In this document: piece after piece, positions 4,628 through 10,837 of the stretch
Numbering within the stretch: the first letter of the stretch is position 1
Layout: each line of letters begins with the position of its first letter
DNA from: Oligoflexia bacterium
Lineage (GTDB): Bacteria; Myxococcota_A; UBA796; UBA2385
Assembly (NCBI GenBank): GCA_013152105.1
Contig: JAADHA010000254.1
Location: forward strand, 1-12,288
Direction: 5' to 3'
DNA length: 12,288 bases
The notes under the pieces: generated by a model
The model's input: only the letters and a program-made list of their open reading frames with translations
What the model was told of the DNA's origin: nothing
The model's database searches: none
Position numbers and translations under genes: made by a program

Positions 4628-7575
4628 GAACCGACCCTCGCGCCCCAGACCCTCGCGCCCCAGCCCCTCGCGCCCTGCGGCCCGCCATGACCGAGCTGGT
4701 CCGCCAGGCGGGCCTCTCGGACATCCTCGTCAAGATAGACGCTGGCGAGCGGCTGTCGGCGGCGGACGGGCTGGCCTTGTTTGAGAACCCTTCGCTGATC
4801 GCCGTGGGGGCCCTGGCGAATCGGGTGCGCGAGCGGCGGCATGGAGACCTCTGCTACTTCAACCGCAACCTGCACATCAACGCGACCAATGTCTGCGAGG
4901 CGAGCTGCATCTTCTGTAGCTTTGCCCGCCTGAAGACCGGCGACCCCGCGGCCTGGACCCTGTCCATCGAGCAGGCCGTCGCGCGGGTCGATGCCCTGTC
5001 CGATGTCCTGGTGACCGAAGTCCACATCGTCAACGGGCTCAACCCGGACCTGCCCTTTGCGTACTACACCGACCTGATGCGCGCCCTGAAGACCGCTCGG
5101 CCCGACCTGCACATCAAGGGCTTCACCGCGGTCGAGATCCACTACTACGCCCAGAAATATGGCATGAGCAACCAGCAGGTCCTGGAGTCCTTCAGGGACG
5201 CGGGCCTGCAGAGCATGCCCGGGGGTGGGGCCGAGGTCTTCGCAGAGCGCGCCCGACGCAAGCTGTGCCATGACAAGGTCGACGCGGATGGCTGGTTGGA
5301 GATCCACCGGGTCGCCCATCGGCTGGGCATTCAGACCAACGCTACGATGTTGTTCGGCAGCATCGAGACCCTGGCCGAGCGCGTGGACCACCTGCTGCGC
5401 CTGCGGGCCTTGCAGGACGAGAGCCTGGGGCTGGACGGGGCCGCCTTCCAGACCGTGATCCCCCTGCGCTTTCACAACGAGAACAACCGCTTGCAGCGCC
5501 TGCGAGCCCCGACCGGGCAGGACAGCCTGCGCACCGTCGCGGTCAGCCGCTTGCTGCTGGACAACATCCCCCACATCAAAGCCTATTGGCCCATGCTGGG
5601 CCTGCGAACGGCACAACTTGCCCTGCACTTCGGGGCCGATGACATCGACGGCACGGTGCGAGAAGAGCACGTCTACCACATGGCCGGGGCCAGCACGCCC
5701 CAGGGCCTGCACCGTCACGAGTTGGTCCGCCTGGTGCAGCACGCTGGGCGCAAGCCGGTCGAGCGAGACACGCTTTACCGGGTGGTTCGACGCGATGATC
5801 CGGTGCAGCCGGCGGCCTTCGGTGACCAGGACGCACCGCTGCCGCGGATCGGAGCGGTGGGCTACGCCAACACCTGGCCGCTGGTGCGCTTCCTGGGCGA
5901 GCCCGGTCCCGTTCAGGTCCGCACCGGGCACCCTGCCGATGTCGCCACATGGCTGGCAGAGGGACAGGTCGACCTGGCCCTTTTGCCGGTCGGGGCGCTG
6001 CTCTGCGACCCTGGGCTGCGGGTCGTGCCGGACCTGTGCATTGGCTGCGACGGGCCGGTCGACAGCGTCTTGCTGGTCGCAGAGACACCACCCAAGAACT
6101 GGACCAGGGTGGTCCTGGACGGCGTGAGCCGAACCAGCGTCCTGCTGGCTCGCCTGCTGCTGAGCCGGGGTCCGCTGGGTCAGCGGGTGCGCCCGGACCT
6201 GGAGATCGTGGATGGAGCCCCGGGGTCCGGCCTGAGCTCTGCGACCGGCACGACCGCCGCGCTGGTCATTGGAGACGTCGCTCGCGACCTGCCCGAACGC
6301 CTGAGCACGCGCTTGGACCTGGGGCAGCTCTGGAAGGACTGGACTGGCCTGCCCTTCGTGTTCGCCGTGTGGGCGGGTCGCCCGACCGTCCACCCAGCCG
6401 TCGTCGAGCGGGTCCGCGCCGCCGGTCACACCGGGCTGCGCAAGCTGGACATGGCACCCGCCGAGGACCGGGACTACCTGCGCGACCGGATCCGTTTCGC
6501 GCTGGATGACGCGGCCATGATGGGGCTGCGGCGCTTTGCTGCGCTGGCCCTGGAAGAAGGCCTGGTGCCCCAGGCCAATGTCGATCTGTACCTGCCGCGC
6601 CTGGACCTTCCGCAGCCGCTCGCTTCGGCCGGCCCGCCCCTGATGGACCTGGCCGCCGCCGCGCACCTGCGTGCCAGCCGCATGGATTCGGCGTCCCAAG
6701 TCCGATACGAGCTGGCCTGCCGAGTCCCGGTCACCGCGTCGGCCGCGACGGTGCGCGCGTCGCTGAGCACGCTGCGGCAAGCCGGTGGGGGTCGTGTCGA
6801 TCTGGTTGATGCCACCGGCTCCGCCGACCTGGCCGCCTGGTCCGAGCAGGCCCGCCGTGTGTCTTCTGACCCCGATCTGGCCGTGGTGGTGGCCGACGCC
6901 TTCCCCGCGATGCAGCGCCTGGCCCTGGCGACAGGGACGACGCCCGCGCAAGCCGCGGCCCAGCTCGCCCAGGCCGGAGCGCGCGCCTTTGAGCTGGTCC
7001 TGAGCGCGGACGCTGGTGCCCAGGATCTGGCGCAGGATCTGGCGCAGGATCTGGCGCAGGATCTGGCGCAATGCACCCACGCGGACCTGCATCTGGTCCT
7101 TCCCCATGGCGATGACGCGGTCGCGCCTCGGGCCGCGCAGATCCTGGCCTGGGCCGGGGATCTGGCCCGCCTCAGCCACCGGGTCCGAACCTTCACCGTG
7201 CGCAGCCTGCACGCAGACCGCGTCGCGGTACACCAGGCGGACAACACCGCCGTCGGCTGGCTGCGTCTGGTTGCGCTGGCTCGCCTGGCCCTGCCCGATG
7301 ATGTCGCCATCGTGGCGTCTCCCCAGTCCGAAGGCCTCGACACAGTGCAGGCGGGCCTCACCGCCGGAGCCACCAGCCTGGGCCCCTTGTACCAGGGCGA
7401 ACTGGTTATCGCTGGCGCTCCCAGCTTTGCAGAGGCCCTCATCGAGATCGAGAGAGCGATCGAGGACGGGGGTCGCCAGCCGGTGCGCGAGGGCCCCGAT
7501 GGCGGCAAGCTACGCCCCTCGCTGGGACGCGCCGCTCGACGCCGTCCGGTACCGGCACTGCAACCGGCACGATAG
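4624..7575 (+). CDS. Fusion: aminofutalosine synthase MqnE + chorismate dehydratase MqnA + degenerate radical-SAM-like domain
   Basis: A 983-residue protein of three domains. Residues about 22-390 are MqnE, the radical SAM enzyme joining the MqnA product to SAM to form aminofutalosine: HINATNVC with cluster cysteines Cys91, Cys95, Cys98, then EVHIVNG, HIKGFTAVEI, MPGGGAEVF at 198-206, NATMLFGSIET, HIKAYWPMLGLRTAQ, GADDIDGTV and YHMAGA. Residues about 407-658 are MqnA, which dehydrates chorismate to 3-enolpyruvylbenzoate: RIGAVGYANTWPL at 408-420, DGPVDSVLL at 476-484, LDGVSRTSV at 498-506 and TGLPFVFAVW at 574-583. Residues about 672-957 resemble a second MqnE/MqnC-like barrel without CxxxCxxC; its only cysteines are 699 and 817. 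The ATG at 4624 overlaps the ubiX stop (ATGA) and has AAGGA six bases upstream; Met22 would be the conventional MqnE start. Fusing consecutive pathway steps suggests channelling of the intermediate. The first two domains are secure; the third is judged by eye. Confidence 0.93.
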   Translation: MRTDPRAPDPRAPAPRALRPAMTELVRQAGLSDILVKIDAGERLSAADGLALFENPSLIAVGALANRVRERRHGDLCYFNRNLHINATNVCEASCIFCSFARLKTGDPAAWTLSIEQAVARVDALSDVLVTEVHIVNGLNPDLPFAYYTDLMRALKTARPDLHIKGFTAVEIHYYAQKYGMSNQQVLESFRDAGLQSMPGGGAEVFAERARRKLCHDKVDADGWLEIHRVAHRLGIQTNATMLFGSIETLAERVDHLLRLRALQDESLGLDGAAFQTVIPLRFHNENNRLQRLRAPTGQDSLRTVAVSRLLLDNIPHIKAYWPMLGLRTAQLALHFGADDIDGTVREEHVYHMAGASTPQGLHRHELVRLVQHAGRKPVERDTLYRVVRRDDPVQPAAFGDQDAPLPRIGAVGYANTWPLVRFLGEPGPVQVRTGHPADVATWLAEGQVDLALLPVGALLCDPGLRVVPDLCIGCDGPVDSVLLVAETPPKNWTRVVLDGVSRTSVLLARLLLSRGPLGQRVRPDLEIVDGAPGSGLSSATGTTAALVIGDVARDLPERLSTRLDLGQLWKDWTGLPFVFAVWAGRPTVHPAVVERVRAAGHTGLRKLDMAPAEDRDYLRDRIRFALDDAAMMGLRRFAALALEEGLVPQANVDLYLPRLDLPQPLASAGPPLMDLAAAAHLRASRMDSASQVRYELACRVPVTASAATVRASLSTLRQAGGGRVDLVDATGSADLAAWSEQARRVSSDPDLAVVVADAFPAMQRLALATGTTPAQAAAQLAQAGARAFELVLSADAGAQDLAQDLAQDLAQDLAQCTHADLHLVLPHGDDAVAPRAAQILAWAGDLARLSHRVRTFTVRSLHADRVAVHQADNTAVGWLRLVALARLALPDDVAIVASPQSEGLDTVQAGLTAGATSLGPLYQGELVIAGAPSFAEALIEIERAIEDGGRQPVREGPDGGKLRPSLGRAARRRPVPALQPAR
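4633..4677 (+). repeat. 15-base tandem repeat encoding DPRAP units
   Basis: Two identical copies of GACCCTCGCGCCCCA (4633-4647, 4648-4662) are followed by a third copy matching at 12 of 15 positions (4663-4677). In frame they encode DPRAP, DPRAP and APRAL, a Pro/Arg-rich N-terminal extension of the fusion protein between the overlap with ubiX and the conventional MqnE start at Met22. The unit is a multiple of three, so gain or loss of copies would keep the frame. Confidence 0.85.
7021..7068 (+). repeat. Four perfect 12-base tandem repeats encoding AQDL
   Basis: CAGGATCTGGCG occurs four times in exact succession and, with the flanking codons, encodes AQDLAQDLAQDLAQDLAQ at residues 799-816 of the fusion. 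Copies are identical at the DNA level, including synonymous positions, which indicates recent expansion. The tract lies in the third domain where the MqnE domain has its GGGAE motif. Confidence 0.92.
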
Positions 7576-7584
7576 GAGCGGACG

Positions 7585-8781
7585 ATGGCTCGCTTCCGTG
7601 CAGACTGGGTGTGGACCTCGACCGGCCCGGTGCGAGGGGGCGAAGTCTGCGTCTCGGACGATGGCCTGATCAAGCGCGTGCGTACCGCCCACACGACCGG
7701 TGCCAAGGCCGAGCAGCTCCCAGGCATCCTGCTGCCCGGCCTGGTCAACGCCCACTGCCACCTGGAGCTGTCCGACCTCCGCGGCCGCGTGCCCGGCGGC
7801 CAGGGCCTGACCAGTTGGGCCCAAGCGCTGCTGGCCCGGCGTCGCGCACCGCAGGACGAGGCCATACGCGACGCCCTTGACCAGGCCTTTGACCTTGGCA
7901 CGGCGGCCATGATCGATGTCACCAACAGCGGGGCCGCGATGCCACTGTTGGCCCAGGGCCCGGTGAGCGGGGTCGCACAGATCGAGGTCCTGGGGATCGA
8001 ACCCGACCGCTGCGAGGCCGCACTCGAGCACGCGGCGCGCCTGCTGCTGGCTCCCGGCCTTCCAGCCAGGGCGACCTGTCACGCCGTGGTGTCTTGTGCC
8101 GAGGATCTGCTCGAGGATCTGTTGGCTTCGCCGGTCGTTCCGGGCCCGGCCGTGACCTTTCACTGCGATGAGGACCCCGCTGACGCGGACCTGTTGCGCG
8201 ACGGAAGTGGCCCCTGGGCTGACTTCCTGGACCGTCTGGGGCGCCAGTGGCGCGGTCGCCTGGGTAGCGCTGCCACGCCAGTCCAGTTGTTGGAGGGGCT
8301 GGGCCTGCTGGGCCCCCACGTCGCGCTGGTTCACTGTGTGTATACGGGTGCACGGGACCTGGACCGGATCGCGGCGAGCGGCACGGCGATCGTGCTCTGT
8401 CCTCGCTCCAATCTATACATCGGCGGGATCCTACCCGATGTCCCTGCCATGGTGCAGCGAGGGATCCCGCTGGCCATCGGCACCGACAGCCTGGCTAGCG
8501 TCGACGACCTGGACCTGCTGAAAGAGGCGGTCGTGCTGGCGTCGGCATTTCCCGAGATCGACCCGTCCACCTGGGTCTTCGCCCTGACCACCGGTGGGGC
8601 CCGCCTGCTGGAAGCCGGCTCAGCCAGTCGAGGGGACGGCTCTGATCTGGGTGGCCTGGTGGCTGGCGCGGGCCACGGCATGCTGCTGGTCGAGTTGCCG
8701 CCGACCGAGGACCCGGTCGCCACCTTGCTGGACGGCACGCAGTGGCCCAGGAGATGGCTGTGTCCACCACGTCGCCCCTGA
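7585..8781 (+). CDS. mqnX: Amidohydrolase, probable aminodeoxyfutalosine deaminase
   Basis: A 398-residue metal-dependent amidohydrolase of the cytosine/adenosine deaminase-like group. GILLPGLVNAHCHLELS at 47-63 holds the HxH metal motif (His57, His59); FHCDEDPAD has His193 and Glu196; ALVHCVYT has His250; AIGTDSLASVDDLD at 298-310 has the catalytic Asp301. These fit a mononuclear deaminase. Because the upstream fusion makes aminofutalosine, the likely reaction is deamination of 6-amino-6-deoxyfutalosine to futalosine, as known for such amidohydrolases in futalosine-pathway bacteria. The substrate call depends on context; another nucleoside or guanine-type deaminase is possible. The usual C-terminal GxxAD strand is altered here (VAGAGHGMLLVE). 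The ATG at 7585 has AGGAG at 7574-7578, nine bases after the fusion stop. The last ~10 codons overlap the next gene and look like read-through tail rather than conserved fold. Confidence 0.82.
   Translation: MARFRADWVWTSTGPVRGGEVCVSDDGLIKRVRTAHTTGAKAEQLPGILLPGLVNAHCHLELSDLRGRVPGGQGLTSWAQALLARRRAPQDEAIRDALDQAFDLGTAAMIDVTNSGAAMPLLAQGPVSGVAQIEVLGIEPDRCEAALEHAARLLLAPGLPARATCHAVVSCAEDLLEDLLASPVVPGPAVTFHCDEDPADADLLRDGSGPWADFLDRLGRQWRGRLGSAATPVQLLEGLGLLGPHVALVHCVYTGARDLDRIAASGTAIVLCPRSNLYIGGILPDVPAMVQRGIPLAIGTDSLASVDDLDLLKEAVVLASAFPEIDPSTWVFALTTGGARLLEAGSASRGDGSDLGGLVAGAGHGMLLVELPPTEDPVATLLDGTQWPRRWLCPPRRP
8749..8753 (+). promoter_or_regulatory. Ribosome-binding site deciding the mqnP start
   Basis: AGGAG at 8749-8753 lies inside the end of the amidohydrolase gene. 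It touches the ATG at 8754 but is six bases from the in-frame GTG at 8760, the optimal spacing. It therefore favours GTG 8760 over ATG 8754 and GTG 8742. Confidence 0.55.
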
Positions 8782-9647
8782 CGCCGCCCCTGAGGCCGAC
8801 CGCGGCGCTGTTCGCCTTTGCCCGCGACATCAAGCTTGCCCACTCGGTCTTCGCCCTGCCCTTCGCCCTGGCCAGCGCCTGGCTGGTGTCACGCATACAG
8901 GCCGTGAGTTGGTCCCAGGTGGGCTGGATCGTGGTCGCGATGGTGGGCGCGCGCTCCTCCGCCATGGGCTTCAACCGCATCGTGGATCGCCGCATCGACG
9001 CCGCAAACCCTCGCACCCGAGACCGCGAGATCCCCTCCGGCCGCCTGCCCCTGGGCATGGCCTGGGCTGTGACGCTGTTCGCCACGGTGATCTTCGCGGG
9101 GGCGGCCTGGATGCTCAACCCGCTGTGCCTGGCCCTGTCCCCGGTCGCGCTGCTCGTGTTGTGGGGCTACTCCCTCACCAAGCGCTTCACGGCCCTCTGC
9201 CACCTGGTGCTGGGCCTGGCCCTGGGCTTGGCCCCCATCGCGGTCTGGATCGGCCTCACCGGCACGGTGGGGGCTTCGGCCCTGGTGTTGGGCGGTGCCG
9301 TCACAACCTGGGTCGCGGGCTTCGACGTGCTCTACAGCTTGCAGGACCGGGAATTCGACACCAAGATCGGCCTGCGCAGCCTGCCGGTCGCCCTGGGAGA
9401 AGCCGGTGCCTTGGTGGCCAGCGCCCTGCTGCACTTGTGCACCGTCGCGCTGTTGTTCTTGCTTCCGACCACCGCGCTGCTGGCCTGGCCCTACCTGGTC
9501 GGGGTCGGCATCATCACGGCCGTCCTGGTCTACGAACACTGGCTGATCCGCCCCGGGGACCTCTCCCGCCTGGACCGCGCATTTTTCGCCCTGAACGGCT
9601 GGATCAGCCTGGGCTTCCTAGCCGCGGTGCTTGTCGCCTCGCTGTAA
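8760..9647 (+). CDS. mqnP: UbiA-family prenyltransferase, menaquinone (MqnP type)
   Basis: An integral membrane prenyltransferase of about 295 residues (297 or 301 with the starts at 8754 or 8742). UbiA-family enzymes transfer a polyprenyl group to an aromatic acceptor; in the futalosine route MqnP prenylates 1,4-dihydroxy-6-naphthoate. Evidence: KLAHSVFALPFALASA opening, the first Asp-rich motif NRIVDRRIDAANPRT followed by RDREIPSG, a second motif GFDVLYSLQDREFDTK followed by GLRSLPVALG, and roughly eight to nine hydrophobic segments. The substrate tail would come from the polyprenyl synthase encoded first in the operon. GTG at 8760 is chosen for its AGGAG spacing; the coding region overlaps the amidohydrolase by 22 bases, implying coupled translation. 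MenA or 4-hydroxybenzoate prenyltransferase are alternatives by sequence alone, but context favours MqnP. Last gene of the operon. Confidence 0.9.
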   Translation: MSTTSPLTPPLRPTAALFAFARDIKLAHSVFALPFALASAWLVSRIQAVSWSQVGWIVVAMVGARSSAMGFNRIVDRRIDAANPRTRDREIPSGRLPLGMAWAVTLFATVIFAGAAWMLNPLCLALSPVALLVLWGYSLTKRFTALCHLVLGLALGLAPIAVWIGLTGTVGASALVLGGAVTTWVAGFDVLYSLQDREFDTKIGLRSLPVALGEAGALVASALLHLCTVALLFLLPTTALLAWPYLVGVGIITAVLVYEHWLIRPGDLSRLDRAFFALNGWISLGFLAAVLVASL

Positions 9648-9661
9648 GGAAGTGTCGCGGC

Positions 9662-9714
9662 GCTGTTTCTTGACAGCTTCGTCACGGGGCCCAAGCCAGC
9701 CGAGGCTATCCTCG
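9662..9714 (+). other. Two weak hairpins after the menaquinone operon
   Basis: GCTGT and ACAGC (9662-9666, 9673-9677) can pair around a six-base loop, and CGAGG and CCTCG (9701-9705, 9710-9714) around a four-base loop. Each stem is only five pairs and neither is followed by a T run. They could help termination or shape the protease leader, but the support is weak. Confidence 0.2.
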
Positions 9715-9732
9715 CAGTGTTCCTGACAGTGG

Positions 9733-9766
9733 CCGGACGCGCCGACCCATGCCGGAAGCGCCGACA
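9733..9766 (+). repeat. 15-base direct repeat upstream of the protease pair
   Basis: GCCGGACGCGCCGAC at 9733-9747 and GCCGGAAGCGCCGAC at 9752-9766 match at 14 of 15 positions, with a 19-base period. They lie 25-58 bases before the protease start at 9791, in the leader or promoter-proximal region. Such spacing could hold two activator or repressor subunits side by side; the binding protein is unknown. The region is non-coding under the chosen start. Confidence 0.7.
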
Positions 9767-9790
9767 ACCGCAGCCATTCTGGAGAAGCCC

Positions 9791-10837
9791 ATGTTTACCG
9801 CGCTCGCCTCGGTTCTACTCCTGGTCGCCCCCGCGCAAGCCCAGGACGCACCGCCCATCGTCAACGGTGACACCACCAGCGACTACGAAGCTGTCGGCGC
9901 CTTGGTGGCCTGCCAGTCCCAGGGCTGTTGGCAGTTTTGCTCAGGCACCCTCATCGCTCAGGACTGGGTGCTGACGGCGGCTCACTGCTTGCAGGATATG
10001 GATCGTTATGACGTGTACTTCACGCTGGGCGCCGATGTCTACAACCACGTAGAAGACTACGACATCGCGTCCGAACTCATTCCGAACGCCGACTACAATT
10101 CCAGCACGCTGGAGAACGACACGGGCTTGGTTCACTTGGAGTCGGGCATCACCAGCGTCGACCCCATGCCGGTCAACACCGACCACGTGACCGCCACCTG
10201 GTATGGCAAGGACCTGACCTACGTGGGCTATGGCATCACCTCGGACACCGCCAATGACAACGGCTACAAGCGCTATGCCGTGATGCCTGTCTACGACTAC
10301 GACAGCAACTTCATCTACAGCCTGGATACGGAAGACGACCAGAACCTGTGCAGTGGGGACTCTGGCGGTGCGGCCCTCAATCCCATCAGCGGCGGCTATG
10401 AGATCGTGGCAGTCAACTCCTTCGTCTTTGCCTCGTCCAACCCCAACACCTCCTGTGTGGGCGGTGGGTCGGGCGTCACGCGAGTGGACAAACACATCGA
10501 CTGGATCACCACCTACGTCGATCTGTCCAGCACCGGTGGCGGTGGTGGTGGCGGCGGCGGCGGTGGTGACGGTGGTGCGACCAGTGGCGATGGCGGCGGC
10601 GCCGGGGATGGCGGCGCGACCAGTGCCGACGGTGGAAGCCTGGGCGGCACTGACACTGGTGCAGACACCGGCACAGACGGTCCAGCGCTCCCCGGTGACA
10701 CCGGCGACAGTGGCAGCAGCAGCAAGGATGGCGGTCTGGCCGGGATCTTTGGCTGTAGCACGGTGCCCTCGCCGGCCTTCGCTGGACTGGGGCTGGCGAT
10801 GTTGGCCCTGGCGGGGCGTCGCCGTCGCGACGACTGA
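9791..10837 (+). CDS. Secreted S1 (trypsin-fold) serine protease with MYXO-CTERM-like tail, paralogue 1
   Basis: A 348-residue exported protease. Signal peptide: residues 1 to about 17 (MFTALASVLLLVAPAQA). A short QDAPP propeptide then precedes IVNG, the counterpart of the IVGG activation site in S1 zymogens. The triad is His65 in LTAAHC, Asp110 in ENDTGLVHL and Ser191 in CSGDSGGA. Asn185 is six residues before Ser191, the place of the residue that sets primary specificity (Asp in trypsin), so Arg/Lys preference is not expected. From residue 249 there is a run of 11 Gly, then a Gly/Asp/Thr/Ser-rich linker. The tail has FGCST (Cys322), a hydrophobic stretch AFAGLGLAMLALAG and RRRRDD, as in MYXO-CTERM surface-sorting signals. 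ATG 9791 is preferred over ATG 9749 because it begins the signal peptide and has GGAG six bases upstream. Stop overlaps the paralogue's start. Substrate unknown. Confidence 0.9.
   Translation: MFTALASVLLLVAPAQAQDAPPIVNGDTTSDYEAVGALVACQSQGCWQFCSGTLIAQDWVLTAAHCLQDMDRYDVYFTLGADVYNHVEDYDIASELIPNADYNSSTLENDTGLVHLESGITSVDPMPVNTDHVTATWYGKDLTYVGYGITSDTANDNGYKRYAVMPVYDYDSNFIYSLDTEDDQNLCSGDSGGAALNPISGGYEIVAVNSFVFASSNPNTSCVGGGSGVTRVDKHIDWITTYVDLSSTGGGGGGGGGGGDGGATSGDGGGAGDGGATSADGGSLGGTDTGADTGTDGPALPGDTGDSGSSSKDGGLAGIFGCSTVPSPAFAGLGLAMLALAGRRRRDD
10535..10567 (+). repeat. GGN codon run encoding 11 glycines
   Basis: Eleven consecutive GGT/GGC codons open the linker of the first protease (Gly249-Gly259), followed by further GGN/GAC/ACN repeats to about 10720. 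The tract is slippage-prone and in frame, so linker length is likely to vary between strains. It separates the catalytic domain from the C-terminal anchor. Confidence 0.8.

Noticed and set aside
4516..7233. 905-codon open frame on the minus strand antisense to the Mqn fusion
   Set aside because: It has no recognisable motifs and is Gln/Gly/Arg/His-rich low-complexity sequence. It lies opposite a chain with clear MqnE and MqnA motifs. Strong third-position GC bias explains the missing stops.
9670..9712. TTGACA (9670-9675) with TATCCT (9707-9712) as a protease promoter
   Set aside because: The spacing is 31 bases, far from 16-18, and no better -10 hexamer lies at the right distance.
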